Assembly (NCBI RefSeq): GCF_003590095.1
Contig: NC_039481.1
Coordinates: 10,943,895-11,007,894 of the forward strand
Direction of reading: 5' to 3'
DNA: 64,000 nt
Source of the DNA: Trichoplusia ni
Lineage: Eukaryota > Arthropoda > Insecta > Lepidoptera > Noctuidae
Shown: one piece after another, positions 46,691 through 59,835 of the stretch
Position numbering within the stretch: the first letter of the stretch is position 1
Layout: each line of letters starts with the position of its first letter
The notes under the pieces: generated by a model
Told to the model about the DNA's origin: nothing
Database searches by the model: none
What the model saw: only the letters and a program-made list of their open reading frames with translations
Translations under genes and position numbers: made by a program

Positions 46691-47723
46691 TCCTCAATTT
46701 GATTTCATTTTATTTGTATTGAATTCTCGCCAACCGACTCACACTTGGCGCATTTATTTGTCAATTCCAGGAACAATTTTGGGATAGCTACGTCGATATT
46801 GTAAACAGTTTTAGGCTTTTTATGTTACAAGTTTTCATTCTTTTACATATAAATAACAACACTGAATGAGAAAATGACGAATCCTGAAACAAATTAATAA
46901 TGAACACCTGAACATAATTAACATTCTAGCAACTCAAACTTATAAGATTACAAACAAAAGCCGCAACAAAATCAGTTTACATTTAGTTTTTGGAGGCTTG
47001 AAGTTAGATAGATTTCTGAAACCACCAGGGTAAGCTGATAAATCTACTTTTTGTTGGAGGTCCGAACAAGCTTAAAATATCAGACTGAACGCTAGACCAC
47101 AATGACATCACTTTTACGAATCCTGCTTCAAACAGAATTTGATCGCAATCGGTCTGTTATCTGTTATTTGCGTTAAAAGCGATACATCCGCCCGAAAGTC
47201 CATTAGCGCGACTCAATAAGTTGCCATTCTTCAAATAAAGGGATTTTGATAAAAAAACCTTGAATTGTGCGATTCCAAAATAATTTTGTTAATGGAAAAA
47301 CTATTTTGACGTGCTAACAGCTTTTCATTTAGTAAAGTCACCGTCAGTTGAGAAACTAAAAATATTTATGGTTTTATTGGTATATAACACTAATAAACAT
47401 AATAAATAATGAACTAATAAGAAATCGTAGAAAAAAAATACAACACAGCATTTTTATTATGCTATTTCATAATTTATTGAAAGCACATTTAGAACACAAT
47501 GTTAAAACGATAAAAATGTTTCAAAAATATTGAAAACTTTTTTACGCTAAAACTCTTGCTTAATACAGGCTTACGTAGAAATAAGCCTGTATTTGGTAGT
47601 CTACGTCTTTTATGATTTATTCATGTAAAGCCTATTTATAAGCAATTATGAGTAGGTGGTCTAGACAAGCGTTATGAATTCAATAAATAGAATTCAATAA
47701 TAGCTATAACTGCACAAGTGATT

Positions 47724-48050
47724 CGATCACAGGTTAAGCTATGCTTGACGGGGTTGGTCCGTAGATGGGTGACCATTTTTGTCATAGCGAGTTCCTCCGT
47801 GTTTCGGAAGGCACGTTAAATTGTGGGTCTCGGCTGTTATTCCTCAATCTTTGACAGTCGTTACAGGTAGTCAGAAGCTTGAAAAAGTCTGACAGCCAGT
47901 CTAACCAAGGGGTATCGTGTTGCCCAGGTAACTAGGTTAAGGAGGTCAGATAGGCAGTCGCTCCTTGTAAAACACTGGTACTTAGCTGAAACCGGTTGGA
48001 CTGGTAGCCGACCCCAACATAGTTGGGAAAAGGCTAGGCCGATGAAATAG
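47724..48050 (+). mobile_element. Dispersed lepidopteran repeat, family C, copy 2 (best preserved)
   Basis: From GATCACAGGTTAAGC and GGTTGGTCCGTAGATGGGTG to CGACCCCAACATAGTTGGGA and AAAGGCTAGGCCGATGA it follows a repeat I know from many moth genomes. No tRNA-type boxes are evident. Its 3' side resembles tails of non-LTR-mobilised SINEs. Confidence 0.75.
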
Positions 48051-49565
48051 AATAGAATATTATAGAATTTAAATATTTTTACTATATTAAACTACTAAAA
48101 CAAACTGTTTTAGGTTTTGTTTTATTCATTTATTAATTTACCCAAAAAAATATAAATATAAAGGAAACAACAAATTTGCTGCAATTTGCCCCAAGTCTAT
48201 TCGTTTCAGCATTGGAACCAAAAACCAAATAATAAATCGCGTTCGGTTTCTAAAAATAGTTTTACTCCAATTCTTATTACATAAAGTAACTACACAATGC
48301 AAGCATTTACATACGTATACAAAATAAAAATTTCGCAAAGCATTTCCACGTTTTAACTGTAGAGGTATTTTTTACCTTTAAACGTGCTGTAATTGTTTTG
48401 AACGAGAAACATGCGTCCTCCGAGAGTTGGGCATACAAATAAAATTGTGTAGAAGCCTACAAAATATCGTTGGGAAGGATTTTAAAAGACGTGCCGTCTA
48501 TAGGCGATGTCTCTTCGTTGGAATGCGAATAGGATTTCATTGAAAAATGGCACTATTTAATTGGGCATGGTACTTATGTGCGGATAGAGAGAACTAAAGT
48601 TCACGATTAGTTTATACTTTTTTCTGTGAAAAGTGTTAATGTGTTAATATATAAGAGTGCTATATAGTTTTATATTTTGAAATTTCATTTTGAAAAATTG
48701 TAGTCTTCGCATGCTGTGAAGTCCAAAAGCAGATTGTGCAAGCAAGATGCCGCTACGTGCAGTGGAGTATGCTATCTCGCTCGTACAGTAAGCTGACAGG
48801 GATTTGCTTTCTTTCACTATTTGCTAAACTTAATACGAAGAGTACAATTCGGTATGTTTTTAATGCCGAGACGTACAGCTCAATGCAATTTTGAAGTTAG
48901 TGCTCAGAAAACTATAGAGGATCCTCGCAGTAGCCAAGGGTTCTTGAAATTCTCATCAAGTGGTACTTGTATTTTTAATCTTTCTAAATCCATTTGTATT
49001 GTTTTATGTTTGTTTCCCGACAACTTCGGACTGAATGAACCAATTTTGATGATTATTTTTTTTCATTTAACGTGAATTAGCTATCATTGGTCCCATAAAT
49101 GTTTGTACGTTTTCGCTCATAGAAAAAAAAAAAATTGTCCTTCGCTTAATCTGAACGAAGGAAGAAGGTCTAGATAGATATCACTTACAATTTAAAAAAA
49201 TTGCCGTAAATACTATTTTTTTAATTGAATTATCCTGAACTAATCTTTCCAATTGCTGGGTAGTCGCCAGTGGACGCACGTTAAAAGACCTAAGGCAAGC
49301 CAATGGTGTTGCTGTTAATTTGCTTGCTAAACCAGTTCAAGGAGAAGAAAAAAAGCAATTTGTGTATGATATACCTTCGACTACAATAGTTGTCTTCATT
49401 CTGAATGACCCATTTAATTAATAGCACCGTGCCCCACTATGTGATCACGCGACAAACTGCGATGTCACACTATGTTGGTACTAAGAGGTTACGGTTGAAA
49501 TAAAACTTAAAATAAATAAATCGATACCATCAAAATCGAATCTGGTGGTCAGAATTTTATTATTA
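48051..49565. other. No gene recognised
   Basis: AT-rich. The frame at 48821-49075 has no context to support it. Confidence 0.45.
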
Positions 49566-49908
49566 GGGTTTTTTTCCAAGAGTTAAATCAGAAACCTATT
49601 ACTGAGGCAACGCCGTTTTTCTGTTCATCACCAAGCTGTATTTCATGAACCATAATAACATGACAGTTTAGATTTTCATAGATAATTATTTCTGTTGCCA
49701 CTATAACAAAAGATGCTAGAAACAAAGACCGAGGTTAAGCAAGCATTGTCAGGATCAGAAATTTACTTTAAGGTGACGAATTAATCTTATGGGAGATCCC
49801 ACAATTTTACCGTCACACAACCAATTTCTCTGCCTTTAGCTTATTTGTATGGATCCCGCAGTGTCGCAATTGCAACTCGTGCTTGACCGGATTATTTGGA
49901 CTTTTAAC
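49566..49908 (-). mobile_element. Family D repeat, long copy with one inverted end
   Basis: CACCAAGCTGTATTTCATGA, ATTTCTGTTGCCACTATAAC, ATCTTATGGGAGATCCCACA and CAACTCGTGCTTGACCGGAT run nearly the whole family length. The first end is diverged. Confidence 0.6.
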
Positions 49909-50293
49909 GTACTACTCAACGTGGGGAAATCTTGCTGTTCTTTGTCCTGACCCTAGTCCTAATATTCAGTGCAACTTAGTATAAATATCTTATGTCTTTT
50001 AAAATGTGTAGCAGGTTACATAAGAGTAATTCACGTCTTTTATAATAAATACTGGTACCCAGCCATAGAGGTGCACGAGCGCCGCTCCCCTCAGGGGCGC
50101 GAACGTGACTATATTTATAGAGACAGATATTGGCTCTTAGTCTAGACATTTGTGTGCATAAGCTGAACCAGAAAACACTAAAGCGTATTTACGACGTTAT
50201 TACGACTGTTTATTCTATTAGCACGATATTCGGTTAGAGAAGTTCTTTATTAAAAGTGATGGGTAACAATGAAATGAACGCAGGTGAAATATT

Positions 50294-50403
50294 GAAAAAA
50301 TATGACGCCCGCATTAAGGATTTAAATCCTTGTGTTTAGGGTCGTTTCAGAAAACATTCAAGTCACATGCACAAAGTTATTCAGCATTTGATCAGACAAA
50401 CTT
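50294..50403 (-). mobile_element. tRNA-SINE copy A12, 5'-truncated
   Basis: TATGACGCCCGCATTAAGGA, TTTAAATCCTTGTGTTTAGG and CAAGTCACATGCACAAAG match the 3' part. The B box and head are absent. Confidence 0.6.
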
Positions 50404-50487
50404 TTATTACAAGTTTTTTGTAATCGACGTTCATAAAGAAATATAAATCTGTTGATTTTTTCAGTGTCAGGTGTCCATGTCCCAAGC

Positions 50488-50720
50488 TGTGCTGAAGTTA
50501 GCTCCCAGTCTTACCGGTTTTAACCAAACACCATATTTCATACAGAGCAACTGCCTATTTGACCTCCACAACCCATTTTACTGGGTATTAAAGTATCCCA
50601 TATTAAGACTGGTTGACAGAATTGTAATGAATCAACTTATGACAGCCGGGACCAAAGGCTTAACGTGCTTTCCGAGGCACGAGGGTGTACCTGTAATACA
50701 TGCACACGTTTCAGAACTCA
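50488..50720 (-). mobile_element. Dispersed lepidopteran repeat, family C, copy 3
   Basis: CATACAGAGCAACTGCCTAT, TTGACCTCCACAACCC, GACAGCCGGGACCAAAGGC and TTAACGTGCTTTCCGAGGCA match the family in minus orientation. The 88-residue frame at 50471-50737 is a translation of this repeat and not a gene. Confidence 0.7.
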
Positions 50721-50865
50721 TGGGATTGACTTTTTGAATCCGATGTTAAACTCATTTGAACAAAGAACTATAAAAACCATTTAGTGTTAAATTATATATT
50801 GAAGTTATATTTCTGTTAATAGCCCCTTCCCTTCCTCCCTTCAAGGCTTCCATAACCAATGGCTA

Positions 50866-50925
50866 AAAGTAAAGTCCTATTACTGAAGTTCTGTCTATCT
50901 GTCTGTCCAACCCTCAGCCAACATT
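50866..50925 (-). mobile_element. Family D repeat, short fragment
   Basis: AGTAAAGTCCTATTACTGAA and GTTCTGTCTATCTGTCTGTC match the variable tract and its flank only. Confidence 0.4.
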
Positions 50926-53900
50926 CTATTCCGAGTTTTGATGGAGGACTCCAACTCCTCCAGCCATCTCCACTTGGCCTGCCGCAAATTTTGTCGTCAT
51001 AAGTATTAATTTAATTTCTATCTTTTCAAATGTTCCGGAAAATAATTGAGTGACGTAGAGCTACAAAACTACTAATTCAATTCAGATAATTATTTCCATG
51101 CTAACATGATCTAAGTTCGGTATCTTGTAATTGATTCATCAGCATCTCAGTTCGGAGTGCTTGAGTGCTTTCCCTCTCTGGGGAGTGGTTACAATGACGC
51201 AAAATTAATGGTCCCTCACCCTTTGTTATTCGTTTCTTTCCGAATAAAAGTCGCTAAGTTGCGGTTAGATAACTCTTGTTAAATTAAGTTAGACTTAAAA
51301 TGCAATGCATTACCTCTAAGATCGTATCCCGAATAGATTTTTTTTGTGTATTGATTGGCACTTCATGATCCTCCTTATTTTTGAAAAAATATGGAACTCC
51401 AAAAAAATGTTTTTATAGTAGTTTAGTAAAACCTTTTTTGTATAAAATCTCATCGACATCGTAAGGCCGACTTGCATTTGACCGATTTTTATCATTATCT
51501 CCCGAACTAAACTCATCTCTCTATCCCTTCAAAAACTAACATATTATTCAAACAATTATTCATTTTAAAATGAACAAACAAAACGTTTAATCTTGATTTG
51601 ATATCCCGTGACCAGTTGTAATATATACTACGGAACAGACATCCAATGCGGGCTTAATCCGTTATCAGTAGCGCACATAACGCTCACTAATATTAATATA
51701 ATGCGGGCTGAATAGGATTGCATCTAAATACCTCCATGTTAGCTCATGTTGTGCAGTCATTAATTAATATTATATGCGTGTACGTGTCATTGCAGTGACA
51801 GGTACTTTATTTAGATTACTGTGATATTTAATTATTGAATGTTATTCGATGCATTTTTATTATAGATATTTGTTATTTCATCATATTATGAACACAAACA
51901 ATTGAATGTTTAGAAAGGTACTGCTCAGTAATCACTGCGAGCCGACCTGCGTAACTAGAAACAAATAATAAACATAGTTATTTATTAATATTTTTTAGTT
52001 GTTTTTGTGCCATTTCCGGATAAAAACCTTCCGATTTCTTTCAAGCTATTTCTGCAGCTATTTTTATGCTCTCATCCTAAAAAAATGTTCTTGGAATGTA
52101 TTAGGTATGAGAGTGAAAACCTAAACCAGTTTTATTAAAAAAAAACGAAGTACGTTTCCAGCTCACTCGCATAGTGGACTTTTTACAGCCGTATAGTCAA
52201 GTTTTTTCAGACACGTATAATTTGCTGTACAGGTACCATAAAAATACTAGTACCGTAAAATTTAAGTTTTCTAATCTCTGTTCAAACAAACGCTGCATTT
52301 GATCTTCCAAAACAAATCCAAACTAATCTCAAAACAGCACATTTAAAATCATGACTAAACATTCTACATCTCTCTCTCTAAGGAAAAAGCTTGAGGGATT
52401 ATTACCATTAATTTTATTATCTACCATCTAAGCAGCTTACTTCCGAAGGTAGGTACATGCTACTGAAATATTTATCAGTCGTAAAATATTTCAGTATCTC
52501 CTAAAGTAGGTTATTGTGGCTTGAATAAGATAGGGGTAGCACCTTAATGTTGCTCTTGTATCTCGCGCTCCTGAAATGTTTTCGTACTCGAGTTAGCTCT
52601 TTGGCTGTGGTTTTGTTCGTTTATTTAACTTGTCTAGCCCAGTTTATAGTGATACATACAATGTTTTTCGTTTTGTGAAACAGTGATTTGAAAGTTTTTG
52701 TAACATGTGTTTCGGGTCAACCAACTCATATTTTTGGCAATGGGAGTACTGGGAAATAGAAATCGATAACTATATCCAAGAATGCAACAGTACATCAGCA
52801 AATACGTCGAACTTTTGCAAAAATAATGCATAATAATCAATTTGTATATAAACAATTTTCTCCCTTAGATTTTTTCAAGTTTCAATCTTTAGACGAAGAC
52901 AATCATGTCAGGAAGATAGAACAAGTTACTTTATTTTTTTAACTTAAACCTAATTTAACGTCGCATAAAATTCTTTATCTCATTTTAGTCTATGTACTAT
53001 GTGGCCAATAAAAACTATATCAATAATCAACATAACTTAGATCGCGTATTCATCCACTTGCGATTGACTTGCGTTATTATAATGAACTTCTCACAGAATT
53101 AGGTCGATTCCAACTATTGTACTTGTAATAGGATTACACATCAGTAATTGAAATGTGGGCGACCATATAAGTAATAAGGCTTAAAAAGGTACCTTAATTG
53201 CGACATCTTATACTTCTAGTATATTATTTTCGAATCGGATTGTATAATCTATACATATAATAAATATTATTTAAAAATCAAGTCTTTCAGAATTGAGGGA
53301 TGATTGATTTTTTTTTTTTCAGTCGTCTTGATTTATTTAGTAATATACTTATGTGCACGCAGCATAGTGAAAAAGCAGAATTTTAAAGAAAATTATGTAA
53401 AATGATGTTGCTTATTTCATAGAAAATGTCTACCAGCAGACTTGTGATACGAACAATGGTTGATAACACTCAACAATTCACGACTTATTAGAGTCAGTAT
53501 AATAAGCAAAGTACTACCATAGTAGGTGTTTTTGCAAAATAATGCCAAACTTATCTCGTTTACAAATCTCCGATAATTTCAACCACATCGCCAGAGCTTT
53601 CGAACCTATACTGTGTGTATAGTTGGTGTATACTCCATGCATTCAAAATGATTAATCATCTGTGTCTCCAAACATTTCGCTGATTCATACTGGCTTCACA
53701 TGTGGAGGCTTTCCGCTTATTTGCGCATCGTGGGTGCCCGTCATCTGTATCCAGGCACTCGGTAGTGTGTCAAGCCAAGTCCAACTACTCGACTGTGTGG
53801 TTTTCCTCAAACTATGTGGAAAAAATATTAAGCTCTTCCGAACTAAAAGTTGCTTTCAAATTAATAGCATATATTTAAAACTACGAGATTTCCAGAGCGT

Positions 53901-54699
53901 TTTCATAATTTTATCGACTTTTAAATTTACTCTCAAACTATTATTTTCAAACTATAATTTTCAAAAACAACAACAATGTCTTTTTCAAGAATAATTATGA
54001 TTTTAAGATAAAAAAAATGTGTGTCGGTCTCGCCGAAATCAACCACACCATAATTTTTGAACTTGGCTCTGAATTTCACATTAACGTTTTCGGTGCGATA
54101 CCTATATCTTCATCTCTAACCATATTATCTGTCTCGGCGGCCACTTACACATTACTGTAATTAATTAGCCCTCTGTATAATGGAGGGTTTAATTCATTCA
54201 GAGTTAATTTCGTATCGCTCCGTGAGCTATGTTTAGGTATTGCTTAATTACTTTGGTTGTGGACGCGTTAAGGGACTTTAGTTTGAGGAAGTACGAGTCA
54301 TTGAACTTACTTGTTTGATTGAAAAGTTAACGGTCTACTTATCAAATGTGAAGGTCTGAACTGATTTTGAAGGCCGGCAACGATCTCTTAATAACTTGAT
54401 GCTCGGTGTTTGAGATTCGAAGTCAGATCTTAACAAACCATTAGGCGAACAGTTTGCTTTTATAGAATAGTAATTATTCTAATAAAAGTAGATAAACTTT
54501 TGAAGATGAACTTTTCTTCTTAGTCTGATGAGATTCGTGATGTGATAGTTCACATTGTCTAGATGATACTCCGCCAGTTATAGCTTTATTGTAAGGTGTG
54601 GGCTGCATTATGGAAGCTGGAAAATAGCTAGAACAGGGTAAAAATTGACAACTTTACCATGCTTAAGTAAAAATGTTTTATTTCCCTGTTAAAAGAATA
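50926..54699. other. No gene recognised
   Basis: AT-rich. The 110-codon frame at 53662-53994 matches nothing I know. Confidence 0.45.
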
Positions 54700-54805
54700 A
54701 ACGGCGCAAGCATTCAAGTCAGATGCACATAGACCCCAACAATCATTCGTGGCATCGAATCCGCGACACGATACGCACGGTCGGATTTTCGTGGAAACTT
54801 CAATC
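54700..54805 (-). mobile_element. tRNA-SINE copy A13, degenerate
   Basis: GTCAGATGCACATAGACCCC, AATCATTCGTGGCATCGAAT and CCGCGACACGATACGCACGG correspond to the middle and B-box regions, with a small deletion between them. Confidence 0.6.
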
Positions 54806-56194
54806 TTCTTAAAAACATAGAGAAAGCGTTTGTTCTTTTTTGTCAAATTGTCCCTAATAATACGCCCCGATGTGAAGGTAACAAATAAATAAGTAAAGTC
54901 CAATTAATTAGGTCAGAGTCTAAAAATAACTTGAACTTTCGAGAATGCTTCAGAGTTACGTAAATAATCTTTTTTATCTTCGTCGCTTTATAAACTGAGT
55001 TAATCAAGTACCTCATTGCCAATCCAAATTGAATTTCAATTGACATTCTGTTTTAAATGTAAAGGGATTTGACAGTAGTATAATGTATTTATCCAAAGCA
55101 AAGTATATACTAGCAAAATTGTCAAATTACTTCTATGGAAATATTAATTTCATTTTGTAATTTTCGAAAATACTTATTGTCTATTATAAAGTTGCAAAAA
55201 TCTAGTAGACGAGTCTAATTGCATTTTTTGCTAAGATTAAGATGATTTTCTAATATTTCTAAAGTTTTAATAAACACAAAAAATATATCAAAATGGCAAG
55301 TCAAAACCGTGATTCAAAATGTTTTGATTTCAATTAGGCTTTTTTCACCCACTTTCGAATCATTGATGTTAATGATTATCGTTGTGTGAGTACTATTAAA
55401 GAGATAACTAGGGATACTTCAAAGAAAGCCTTTTATTACATAATGGCTATAAAACATTTAACGGCTTGAAGGCCAAGGTAAAGCAAAATTAGGAATTGCT
55501 TTTACAATAATGGTCAGAAGATCTTCACCATAGAAACTAATGTTATATTATATTGTATCTACTCTCGAATGGAAACACAATGCCACCTATTTCCAGATTA
55601 AGCAAAGATTATTTTCCAAATTAAAATACTTATTACCCGAAAAAAATCTGCTCGTCATACAATCTTTTATTCTGAGTGGGGATGGAACACTCGAAGGCGA
55701 CCGAACACTAGACCAAAAGTATAAAATGTAATTGAACTGCATTAAATTTTGTCATCCATCGGAATTGGAATTCAAATTTTTAGGCCTTTGTTTAACATTC
55801 GACCTTTTTTGGTTTTTAGTTATTTATTCTTAGAAACCCATATTATTGAATACGAGGAAAACTAAAATTGAAGGCCAAAGACACATAGGTATATAGAGAA
55901 CATACGCGTAAAAGTCAATTTGACACCCCCACTGGGCTTAAGCTTTAGCCGAAAAAACCCTTTGTGGAAAAATCTGTACTAAGATAAATCCTCTTCACTG
56001 GAAACTCAAAGGCTCAACATACCTCAAAAAGACTAATTAAAAATTCATAGTCCAGTAAAGTAGTGAAAACTCAATTCTTGCTAACCACATCCATTTGGTC
56101 AATAGAACCAGTCAGCGCATGTTTGTACTGAGGGTTTTGTACAAGAAGGCTAAAGATTAACAAATCAGTTGGGAGACGAACAAATTTGTGACAG
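54806..56194. other. No gene recognised
   Basis: AT-rich. The small frames here have no support. Confidence 0.45.
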
Positions 56195-56340
56195 TAACAG
56201 CCGTACTTAACATCGATATTTATTTTTGCTGTCATAAAGGAAACAGAAACATATAATATCTAAAATTTCAACTATCTACCTCTCACGGTTTATTAGATAC
56301 TGCCTGGTGATGGACAGACGAACAGACTATATTATGGGTT
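56195..56340 (+). mobile_element. Family D repeat fragment
   Basis: TTTTTGCTGTCATAAAGGAA, ACTATCTACCTCTCACGGTT, TATTAGATACTGCCTGGTGA and TGGACAGACGAACAGAC match. It ends a few bases before Helitron-like copy F2. Confidence 0.55.
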
Positions 56341-56363
56341 GACAGCGGAGACATATCTAATAA

Positions 56364-56582
56364 CGATATAAGTTATGATTTATACCTGCCCTGTTTTTTT
56401 TCACATTTTCCGTTATATCTTCGCTCCTATTAGTCGCAGCGTGATGTTTTATAGCCTAAAGCCTTCCTCGATGGATGGTCTACTCAACACAAAAAGAATT
56501 TTTCGATTTGGACCAGTAGTTCCTGAAACTAGCGCGTTCAAACAAACAAACAAACTCTTCAGCTTTATATATTAAGTATAGA
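56364..56582 (-). mobile_element. Non-autonomous Helitron-like element, copy F2, 3'-truncated
   Basis: The minus strand starts A|TCTATACTTAATATATAA and follows copy F1 closely through CTTTAGGCTATAAAACATCA to AAATCATAACTTATATC. Beyond that the similarity to F1 stops before the CTAG end. The short frame across it is a repeat translation, not a gene. Confidence 0.6.
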
Positions 56583-57009
56583 TAATGTAATTCCGTTTTT
56601 AGTATTTGGTAACGGAACCCCAAAAAAGGTAATAAAGCCGACCTGGAAACAGTATCAAATATATTTTGAAACCAATTTATTATTGTTTAAACAAGAATTA
56701 TCTCCAATCAACCGAGTAATTCAATCAATCAATCCAAATCGCGAACATCCTTTTTGTTTATCACCAAACAGCCGCGGAAACTGATTGGTCGATCGTACGC
56801 TTTAATAAAAGTAATTCCAACGGCTCGAGCGAACACAATTTGTTACAACATCTTCATTACAGCAGAAAACCCAATTACAAGGAAATGGTTGTCGAAAACC
56901 AATCGAATTTAAATGTACATAAACATAAATGTGTATTAAATGATGCGATGGTTTACTTACGCGTTTTATCGGGATTGCCTTACTAGTGTCACATGATGAC
57001 GTCAATTTG

Positions 57010-57235
57010 ACTCTCGATCCTGCTGCCGCGTAAGCTCATGGTTAAGGACTCCGGTTGGGTCCGAAACTAGTCGGAGAATCTAGATAAGTACGCGTTTGTA
57101 AACGTTGCATCATTCAATGAATAATGATAGTCACTAGGCCTCTGCGCGTTGGACCTGTGTCCCCGTGCACGCCTTTAATAAGGACCGGGTCACTTCTCTT
57201 GAAGTTAAACCGTGAATGGAAAGAGAATAGTCACT
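57010..57235 (+). repeat. Probable dispersed retroelement segment
   Basis: AAGGACTCCGGTTGGGTCCG, AAACTAGTCGGAGAATC, GTTGGACCTGTGTCCCCGTG and TTTAATAAGGACCGGGTCAC read like the untranslated part of a moth non-LTR element that I have seen in many loci. No reverse transcriptase motif is present. The class is a guess. Confidence 0.4.
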
Positions 57236-58035
57236 ATAAAACTAAATAAATACATTTTGTCGTATGTTGCTCTTGTAGTCACAGCTTTGTGGAAATGACA
57301 GTGGCGTTATTGATTGGTTTATTTTGAGAGTTTGAAGCTTATCAGACTAGATGGCGCTAGTAGCAGTTCTCGATACCCATTTTGTGATATGGAAGTGCAG
57401 AGTAGTGTTAGGTAGGGGTATAATAGAATTACTTGGAAACGATGCTTGTTGAATATTTGCTCTACCGTGGGAAGTTATTGTTTATTTCAAGCTTACGCAG
57501 AAATATTTGCATGAAAGAGTAAATAATATCCATCAGTCGATACTCATTAATTTTCCCATTTACAAACAGGTAATACGAAGTGTTAAGCCCGTATTTTATC
57601 ATCGACCACTAAAATATCTGTCAAAATAAATATTGTAACAGAATGAGAACACAAGCTTAAAACATTAATAAATCAGTATGTAATTGTTCAACTTCGGAGC
57701 GTCGGATGTATGAAGTGAACCTGTGGACCACGACATTAATGTCGGTATGAAAATAAAATACAATAATAACGTAACCGTAGAGATGTTTCGTAATTATCGC
57801 GGAGGCAGCGAATGGGTGCTTCCCGGGATTTATTACACGCAATATGTTATATTAAGTTTCGAAATCCAACCGAAACGATGCGGTAAGGGAATGTGCGTTA
57901 TAGCTGTGAAGTTGCGGAAAGGAGAGTTTAAGGACGCTGGCGTTGGTTAAAGAAAAAGAAGTGAAGATATCCGAAAAAAAATAATAAAAGGGTCAGCAGT
58001 TTTGCTACATTGACAGATTATAGAATTCCGATTAG
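57236..58035. other. No gene recognised
   Basis: TAGATGGCGCTA (57348-57359) resembles an insect CTCF-type site. The opposing frames at 57657-57950 have a balanced patch but no recognised family. Confidence 0.4.
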
Positions 58036-58095
58036 GAAACCTCCGCGAGACAAGGATTAAATGCCTTAGTGCGGGAGTCGCGTTTAAAAAAAAAT
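58036..58095 (+). mobile_element. tRNA-SINE 3' fragment A14
   Basis: GAAACCTCCGCGAGACAAGG, ATTAAATGCCTTAGTGCGGG and AGTCGCGTTT followed by an A-run are the last 50-odd bases of the SINE. The rest is missing. Confidence 0.65.
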
Positions 58096-58714
58096 AAGCA
58101 CTAAAACGAACCTTATTATAAGTTTGACAGTTGGTGAGTTCCGTTTTTTTGTTCAGATAAATACATTACTAAATAAAATATGTAATCATTTAATAATATT
58201 AGTCAAGCATAGTAGCAGTCAAATCCAGTAATGTTTCAGATATCCTGGATTCTTATAAAGTTAATTCCGAATACTACTTCATTATTTTCTTAATCAAAGT
58301 AATGGGAACGAAAATCTTAAAAACAATTAGAGCTGAGATACTCGAAGGTTTTGGAGGAAATTAAATTAGTGATCTTGTTCGTCTAGCCGAAGATTTAACT
58401 GAGAAAATAAACAGAAACTGCAAGTCTGTGTTGTTTCACTTATATTTTGGCGTAAGTTCAAAATGTACTGCAGTCGCACGAAACAGATTTGTTGCGAGTT
58501 GTTTTTCGTTGAGTTTAAAAAAAATAAATGTTTTCATACTTTTACTAAAATGTAAATTTAGAATCATATAAATGGTTTAAGTAAAAATTTGAAATTTTCA
58601 GCACTTTCATGGAAATAAAGTCTGAATGAACGAGTGGTTACCACACCAAAACCACAGTACCCGCCGTGGCGTAGGTTCAATCAACGTTTAGGAGAAGCAA
58701 TTGTATGATTCTAA

Positions 58715-58800
58715 TTTATTTATTCATACTTTATTGCACATAAATAGACATTAAGTTCATATACAAAGTCGAGCTTAGCTCAAAGTTAGGTTCTCTTCTT
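58715..58800 (-). mobile_element. Probable LINE 3'-end fragment
   Basis: ATTTATTTATTCATACTTTA followed by TTGCACATAAATAGACATTA is the complement of a common moth LINE 3' untranslated end. No coding part remains. Confidence 0.4.
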
Positions 58801-59666
58801 AAATAATTAATCCGAGTCAGTTTAGCTAGGGATGTGACATGAATGTTTGTGTACTGTAAAACATAGCTAAAAATCATAAAAAACAATCTCAACCACGATC
58901 AATTAAGTGAAGTAGTCGGTTTATCACAAATTCAAATTACATATAGTATATTCGCCCCTCTGGGCCAGGCAATAAGGCGTTCATTTCCTCAATATATATC
59001 AACTAACGAGATAGTTTCAGTGACGGGGGACGCAGTCATGAAATTACTTCGGCTGGATTTATGGCCAAAAATAGTTTCGAAGTGAATTCGTGAACTTTTT
59101 GTTTATTGGTACAGAGCTTAGACTGACGTTTGAACTTATTAAATATAATTATTTGAAGAATATCTGCGTTTAATGAAAAATGAAAAAAAAAACTTTAGGT
59201 AATATTTAAAGAATGAAGTACGATTCAATACGATTTTGGCAAACGGACGGAGACAAATTGAATTCTTTGAATATTAGGACCGACATTCGGTTTCAACAAG
59301 GAATCTGTCTTTGACTTTTCATATCCATCATTTTTCTTACATTATCGTTAATGTTTCGAGAAATCTAATTTTTTCTATAGGCCGATATGAAGAAGGAATA
59401 TTGTACTAATAGGGATTTATAAACAGCCTCCTAATTCACCATTAAAACAGCCACATTCATATCCAACAAAATTCATGGAATTAATGTCCTAAGGCTTAAG
59501 TAATCTGGTGACCCAAAACGGATTCCTGAAATAAGCCTAAGGACGACAAAGACATACCGAAAATAACTGGCCGTACGTGCCGCGAACCACTTCATATGGT
59601 AATATTATTATGTCGTCTACATAAACATACATATTTTACATCATTAACATTATTATATATAACTGT

Positions 59667-59835
59667 ACTAGCTAACTGGGTGGTCCTAGTTAGCTACAAC
59701 TCGAAAATGATCACACGGGAACATAAAATCAGGATAAAACTATTCTATGTATTAATCGTGGTTTTAAACTATCTGTCGTACCGAGTTTCCTCTAAATCCG
59801 TTCAGTGGTTTTTGCGTTAAAGAAAAACAAACATC
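59667..59835 (-). mobile_element. Helitron-like or related dispersed repeat with a terminal hairpin
   Basis: On the minus strand it carries AAACCACTGAACGGATTT and a stretch complementary to AGGATAAAACTATTCTATGT, both common in lepidopteran repeats. At its presumed 3' end, TAGCTAACT and AGTTAGCTA form a nine-base hairpin next to CTAG, as expected of a Helitron terminus. The other end is unclear. Confidence 0.4.

Noticed and set aside
50471..50737. 88-codon open frame as a gene
   Set aside because: It is a translation of a dispersed family C repeat.
57348..57359. CTCF insulator site
   Set aside because: A single motif match without supporting sites; it is also frequent in moth repeats.
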